Positions 61,489 to 64,000 of a stretch of DNA of 64,000 nucleotides are shown in pieces. This DNA comes from an uncultured Lachnospiraceae bacterium (lineage in GTDB: Bacteria > Bacillota > Clostridia > Lachnospirales > Lachnospiraceae): the NCBI GenBank assembly GCA_910589195.1, contig CAJUTC010000015.1:3620-67619 (forward strand), in the 5' to 3' direction. The first letter of the stretch is position 1, and every line of letters starts with the position of its first letter. Both the position numbers and the translations under genes were made by a program. Under the pieces are notes generated by a model that saw only the letters and a list, made by a program, of their open reading frames with translations, was not told the DNA's origin and did no database searches.

Positions 61489-62166
61489 ATGGAAGCGTTG
61501 AAAATTTTAGTGGTTGATGATGAAGCCAGAATGCGCAAACTGGTTAAGGATTTTTTAACTGTCAAGGGCTATTATGTAATTGAGGCAGCCGATGGGGAAA
61601 CGGCGGTGGATATTTTTTTTAACCAGAAGGATATTTCACTGGTTCTTTTAGATGTGATGATGCCTAAGATGGATGGTTGGGAGGTATTAAAAACAATACG
61701 GAAGTTTTCAGAAGTCCCCATTATTATGCTGACAGCCAGAGGGGAGGAGCGTGATGAGCTTCAAGGTTTTGGTCTTGGTGTGGACGAATATATATCTAAG
61801 CCATTCAGCCCAAAGATATTAGTGGCCCGTGTAGAAGCAATCCTGCGCCGAACGGGCAATATTGGAGCCGGCAGCATGGAGATTGGGGGCATCCGCATTG
61901 ACAAAGCGGCCAGACAGGTAACCATCGATGGACAAGGAGTGGATTTAAGTTTTAAGGAATTTGAGCTATTAAGCTATTTTGTGGAAAACCAGGGACTGGC
62001 TCTTTCAAGAGAAAAGATTTTAAATAATGTATGGAATTATGATTATTTCGGGGATGCCAGGACGATTGATACCCATGTGAAAAAGCTGAGGAATAAGATG
62101 GGGCAGAAGGGGGAATATATTAAAACAATCTGGGGAATGGGATATAAATTTGAGGTAGATTCATGA
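61489..62166 (+). CDS. OmpR/PhoB family response regulator
   Basis: 225 residues from ATG 61489 with AGGAG eight bases upstream. Receiver domain with Asp10-Asp11, phosphoacceptor Asp55 in LLDVMMPKMDG, and a conserved Thr-Ala (MLTARG) and Lys (SKPFSP). The winged-helix output domain (about 130-225) has FKEFELLSYFVEN and DTHVKKLRNKMG. Its stop overlaps the kinase start by four bases. The 11-base direct repeat upstream suggests autoregulation. Confidence 0.95.
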   Translation: MEALKILVVDDEARMRKLVKDFLTVKGYYVIEAADGETAVDIFFNQKDISLVLLDVMMPKMDGWEVLKTIRKFSEVPIIMLTARGEERDELQGFGLGVDEYISKPFSPKILVARVEAILRRTGNIGAGSMEIGGIRIDKAARQVTIDGQGVDLSFKEFELLSYFVENQGLALSREKILNNVWNYDYFGDARTIDTHVKKLRNKMGQKGEYIKTIWGMGYKFEVDS

Positions 62167-63713
62167 AACGTTTAAAACATTCTATCCGGCTGCGGTTTAC
62201 CTTGATTTTCATCGGCCTGACGGCTGCTGTTATTATCTGCTTATGGGGGGCAAATACCTGGTGGCTGGAAGGGTTTTATATGCAGGAAAAAATTAAAGAT
62301 CTAGAACAGGCGTATGCGCAGGTGGATACCCTGCTGCTAGAAGAGCAGGAAGCGGGGCGTGATATTGCGGAACAGTTTCAGATATTAGATGAAATGCGGC
62401 GCAGTGGCAGGCACAGTTCATTAGAGGAAAATACACTGATTAAACTGATCCGGGAATTAAATGAGAAATCGAATATTACGATCCTGATAATGGACAGCGC
62501 AAATGGAACCTTGCTTTCTTCGGAACGGAGAGGGGATTATCTAAGTGAACGGTTTCTTCGAAGCATTTTAGGTCAGGATGAAAGACCATTACAAATAGTA
62601 TCCCAAACAGAAGCGTATACCATCCAAAAAAGTTTTGATCCCCGGAATAAATCTTTTTATTTGGAATGTTGGGGATTTCTTTCTGATGACGTAACCAGTT
62701 TTATTATGTCCATGCCAGTCGCAAGTGTACGGGAAAGCGTAGAATTGTCTAACCGCTTTCTTGCCTATGTGGGAATTATCGCGCTGGCTGGAGGAAGTAT
62801 TTTAATATACTTCACCACAAAGATGGTGATCTCCCCTATCCTTTCTCTTACCGAACTATCTGAGCGTATGAGTAATCTGGATTTTGATGCCCATTATACA
62901 GGTAATGCTTCCGATGAAATCGGGGTATTGGGGCACAGCATGAATTTTCTTTCGGATCGGCTAAAGGAAACCGTAGGCGAATTAAAAACGGCAAATTTAA
63001 AGTTACAGAAAGATATTGAGGAAAAAACTCAGATTGATGAAATGCGCAAGGAGTTTATCGCAAATGTTTCCCATGAGCTGAAAACGCCCATTGCCCTGAT
63101 ACAAGGATACGCAGAGGGTCTGACAGAGGGAATGGCAGAGGATCCAGAAAGCCGGGATTATTATTGCGAAGTGATTATGGATGAAGCCAATAAAATGAAT
63201 CAGATGGTGAAAAAGCTTCTTACCTTAAGCGCGTTAGAGTCTGGCAATGATGCTCCTGTGATGGAACGGTTTGACTTAACAGAACTAATCCGGGGGGTTC
63301 TTTCTTCCGCGCAGCTTATGATTGAGCAGAATGGAGTAACTGTAGAATTTTTACAACGAGAGCCGTGCTTTGTGTGGGCAGATGAGTTTAAAATTGAAGA
63401 AGTGGTAACAAACTATTTAAACAATGCTTTAAACCATGTTCAAGGGAAACGCCAAATACGAATCGCCATAGAACCATCTCAGAGTGAGGTGCGGGTAACG
63501 GTTTTTAATACAGGAAACCCGATTCCGGATGAAGATTTGCCCAATCTTTGGACCAAATTTTATAAAGTTGACAAAGCACGTACCCGGTCTTACGGAGGAA
63601 GCGGCATCGGCCTGTCGATTGTAAAAGCCATTATGGATTCTCACCAGAAACGCTGTGGCGTAGAGAATATGGAAGACGGAGTGGAGTTTTGGTTTACATT
63701 AGAGCGTGTTTAA
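62163..63713 (+). CDS. Membrane sensor histidine kinase
   Basis: 516 residues. Two membrane spans (about 14-30 and 195-215) flank an extracellular sensor region of ~160 residues. A HAMP linker follows at about 215-270, then HisKA with FIANVSHELKTPIALIQGY (phospho-His about 304) and an HATPase domain with N-box NNALNHV, GSGIGLSIVKAI and a preceding F-box region. The partner is the overlapping response regulator. The signal is unknown. The sensor resembles no named domain by eye. Confidence 0.95.
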   Translation: MKRLKHSIRLRFTLIFIGLTAAVIICLWGANTWWLEGFYMQEKIKDLEQAYAQVDTLLLEEQEAGRDIAEQFQILDEMRRSGRHSSLEENTLIKLIRELNEKSNITILIMDSANGTLLSSERRGDYLSERFLRSILGQDERPLQIVSQTEAYTIQKSFDPRNKSFYLECWGFLSDDVTSFIMSMPVASVRESVELSNRFLAYVGIIALAGGSILIYFTTKMVISPILSLTELSERMSNLDFDAHYTGNASDEIGVLGHSMNFLSDRLKETVGELKTANLKLQKDIEEKTQIDEMRKEFIANVSHELKTPIALIQGYAEGLTEGMAEDPESRDYYCEVIMDEANKMNQMVKKLLTLSALESGNDAPVMERFDLTELIRGVLSSAQLMIEQNGVTVEFLQREPCFVWADEFKIEEVVTNYLNNALNHVQGKRQIRIAIEPSQSEVRVTVFNTGNPIPDEDLPNLWTKFYKVDKARTRSYGGSGIGLSIVKAIMDSHQKRCGVENMEDGVEFWFTLERV

Positions 63714-63756
63714 CCATTCATTTCTGCTATCCGCATACCTGAATTAATGGCATTGC

Positions 63757-63799
63757 TGGTTCTCGCCGGGTCAATTACATGTTAGCCCGGCGAGAACCA
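63757..63799. terminator. Perfect 14-pair hairpin after the two-component genes
   Basis: TGGTTCTCGCCGGG (63757-63770) pairs exactly with 63786-63799. The T run is poor (AATCTTCC), so termination efficiency is unsure. The stretch to 63957 is A-rich and otherwise empty. Confidence 0.55.
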
Positions 63800-63957
63800 A
63801 ATCTTCCATAATAAAATCTTCCATATAGTATGCCCTGCTTCCGGCAAAAAGCAAAGTTAGAATATGCTGGGATAATCCGGGACAAAAGTAAAAAATTTGC
63901 AATTATTGCTGCAATTAAAAAAAACGGAAAAAATTCGAAAAAATATGAAAAAAGAGG

Positions 63958-63986
63958 TTGACATTTTCAAAGCGGAGTGATAATAT
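63958..63986 (+). promoter_or_regulatory. Very strong promoter at the right edge
   Basis: TTGACA, 17-base spacer, TAATAT, with repeated A-tracts from about 63910 to 63950 that resemble an UP element. This layout is common before rRNA or tRNA operons in clostridia. The gene it serves is outside the window. Confidence 0.75.
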
Positions 63987-64000
63987 AAACCTCGCACCGC

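Noticed and set aside
1..64000. tRNA, rRNA, CRISPR arrays, prophage or complete insertion sequences
   Set aside because: Looked for by eye on both strands; no cloverleaf, regular repeat-spacer pattern, transposase gene or phage structural gene was found.

Overview
The window looks like chromosomal DNA of an anaerobic, gut-type Firmicute, most likely a Lachnospiraceae member (Enterocloster / Lachnoclostridium / Hungatella-like). This is inferred from the gene set (NfnAB transhydrogenase, AddAB, ScpAB, KduI, a DUF6062-type protein), the strong AGGAGG ribosome sites, A/T-rich sigma-A promoters and moderate G+C. No rRNA, tRNA, CRISPR array or complete insertion sequence is visible.

Layout. 1-7.3 kb is an accessory island read on the minus strand: an HTH gene, hsdR, a small uncharacterised gene, hsdM and hsdS form one tightly overlapping type I restriction-modification operon. 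It ends in a decayed KTR-type cysteine-rich gene and a partial membrane-protein gene that leaves the window. 7.5-17.3 kb is metal and ion homeostasis: a MATE exporter, a ZnuACB-type Zn/Mn importer, KtrB and KtrA, TatD, a His-rich CobW/ZNG-type GTPase and a second CobW-like GTPase fused to a YcgQ-type (TIGR03943) domain. 17.5-24.4 kb is cell envelope and glycogen: a membrane-anchored polysaccharide deacetylase, two divergent D,D-carboxypeptidases and a GlgX-type debranching enzyme. 24.8-31.6 kb is a plus-strand housekeeping run (DUF6062, phosphoesterase, scpA, scpB, dUTPase, TPR lipoprotein, hflX). 32.4-41.4 kb holds addB-addA, a divergent ThyX-like gene and folA. 41.5-47.4 kb holds an aldose epimerase with a structured leader, nfnA-nfnB, yjfB, a GNAT gene behind a highly structured intergenic element, and kduI.

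The most coherent system is at 47.5-59.5 kb. It is a locus for use of Amadori products (fructosamines such as fructoselysine). It contains two near-duplicate ABC sugar-binding lipoproteins, a permease pair, a FrlD-like PfkB kinase, two FrlB-like SIS deglycases, an EamA transporter, two HAD phosphatases and a minus-strand GntR/UTRA regulator. Four separate promoters in the locus carry the same architecture: a TTGAC(A/T) box, a 17-bp spacer holding an imperfect ATATAA..TTATAT-type inverted repeat, and TAATAT or TATATA. This reads as one regulon controlled by the local GntR protein.

The right end has a hemerythrin-linker-REC fusion protein, an OmpR/histidine-kinase pair and, at the edge, a very strong promoter with A-tracts typical of stable-RNA operons.

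Several intergenic elements are not explained by genes: a two-hairpin element with complementary loops before ktrA (related to a second copy after kduI), a conserved ~64-bp hairpin repeat placed in the same orientation upstream of glgX and addB, a ~180-nt multi-hairpin element before the GNAT gene, and a closed multi-helix leader before the aldose epimerase gene.
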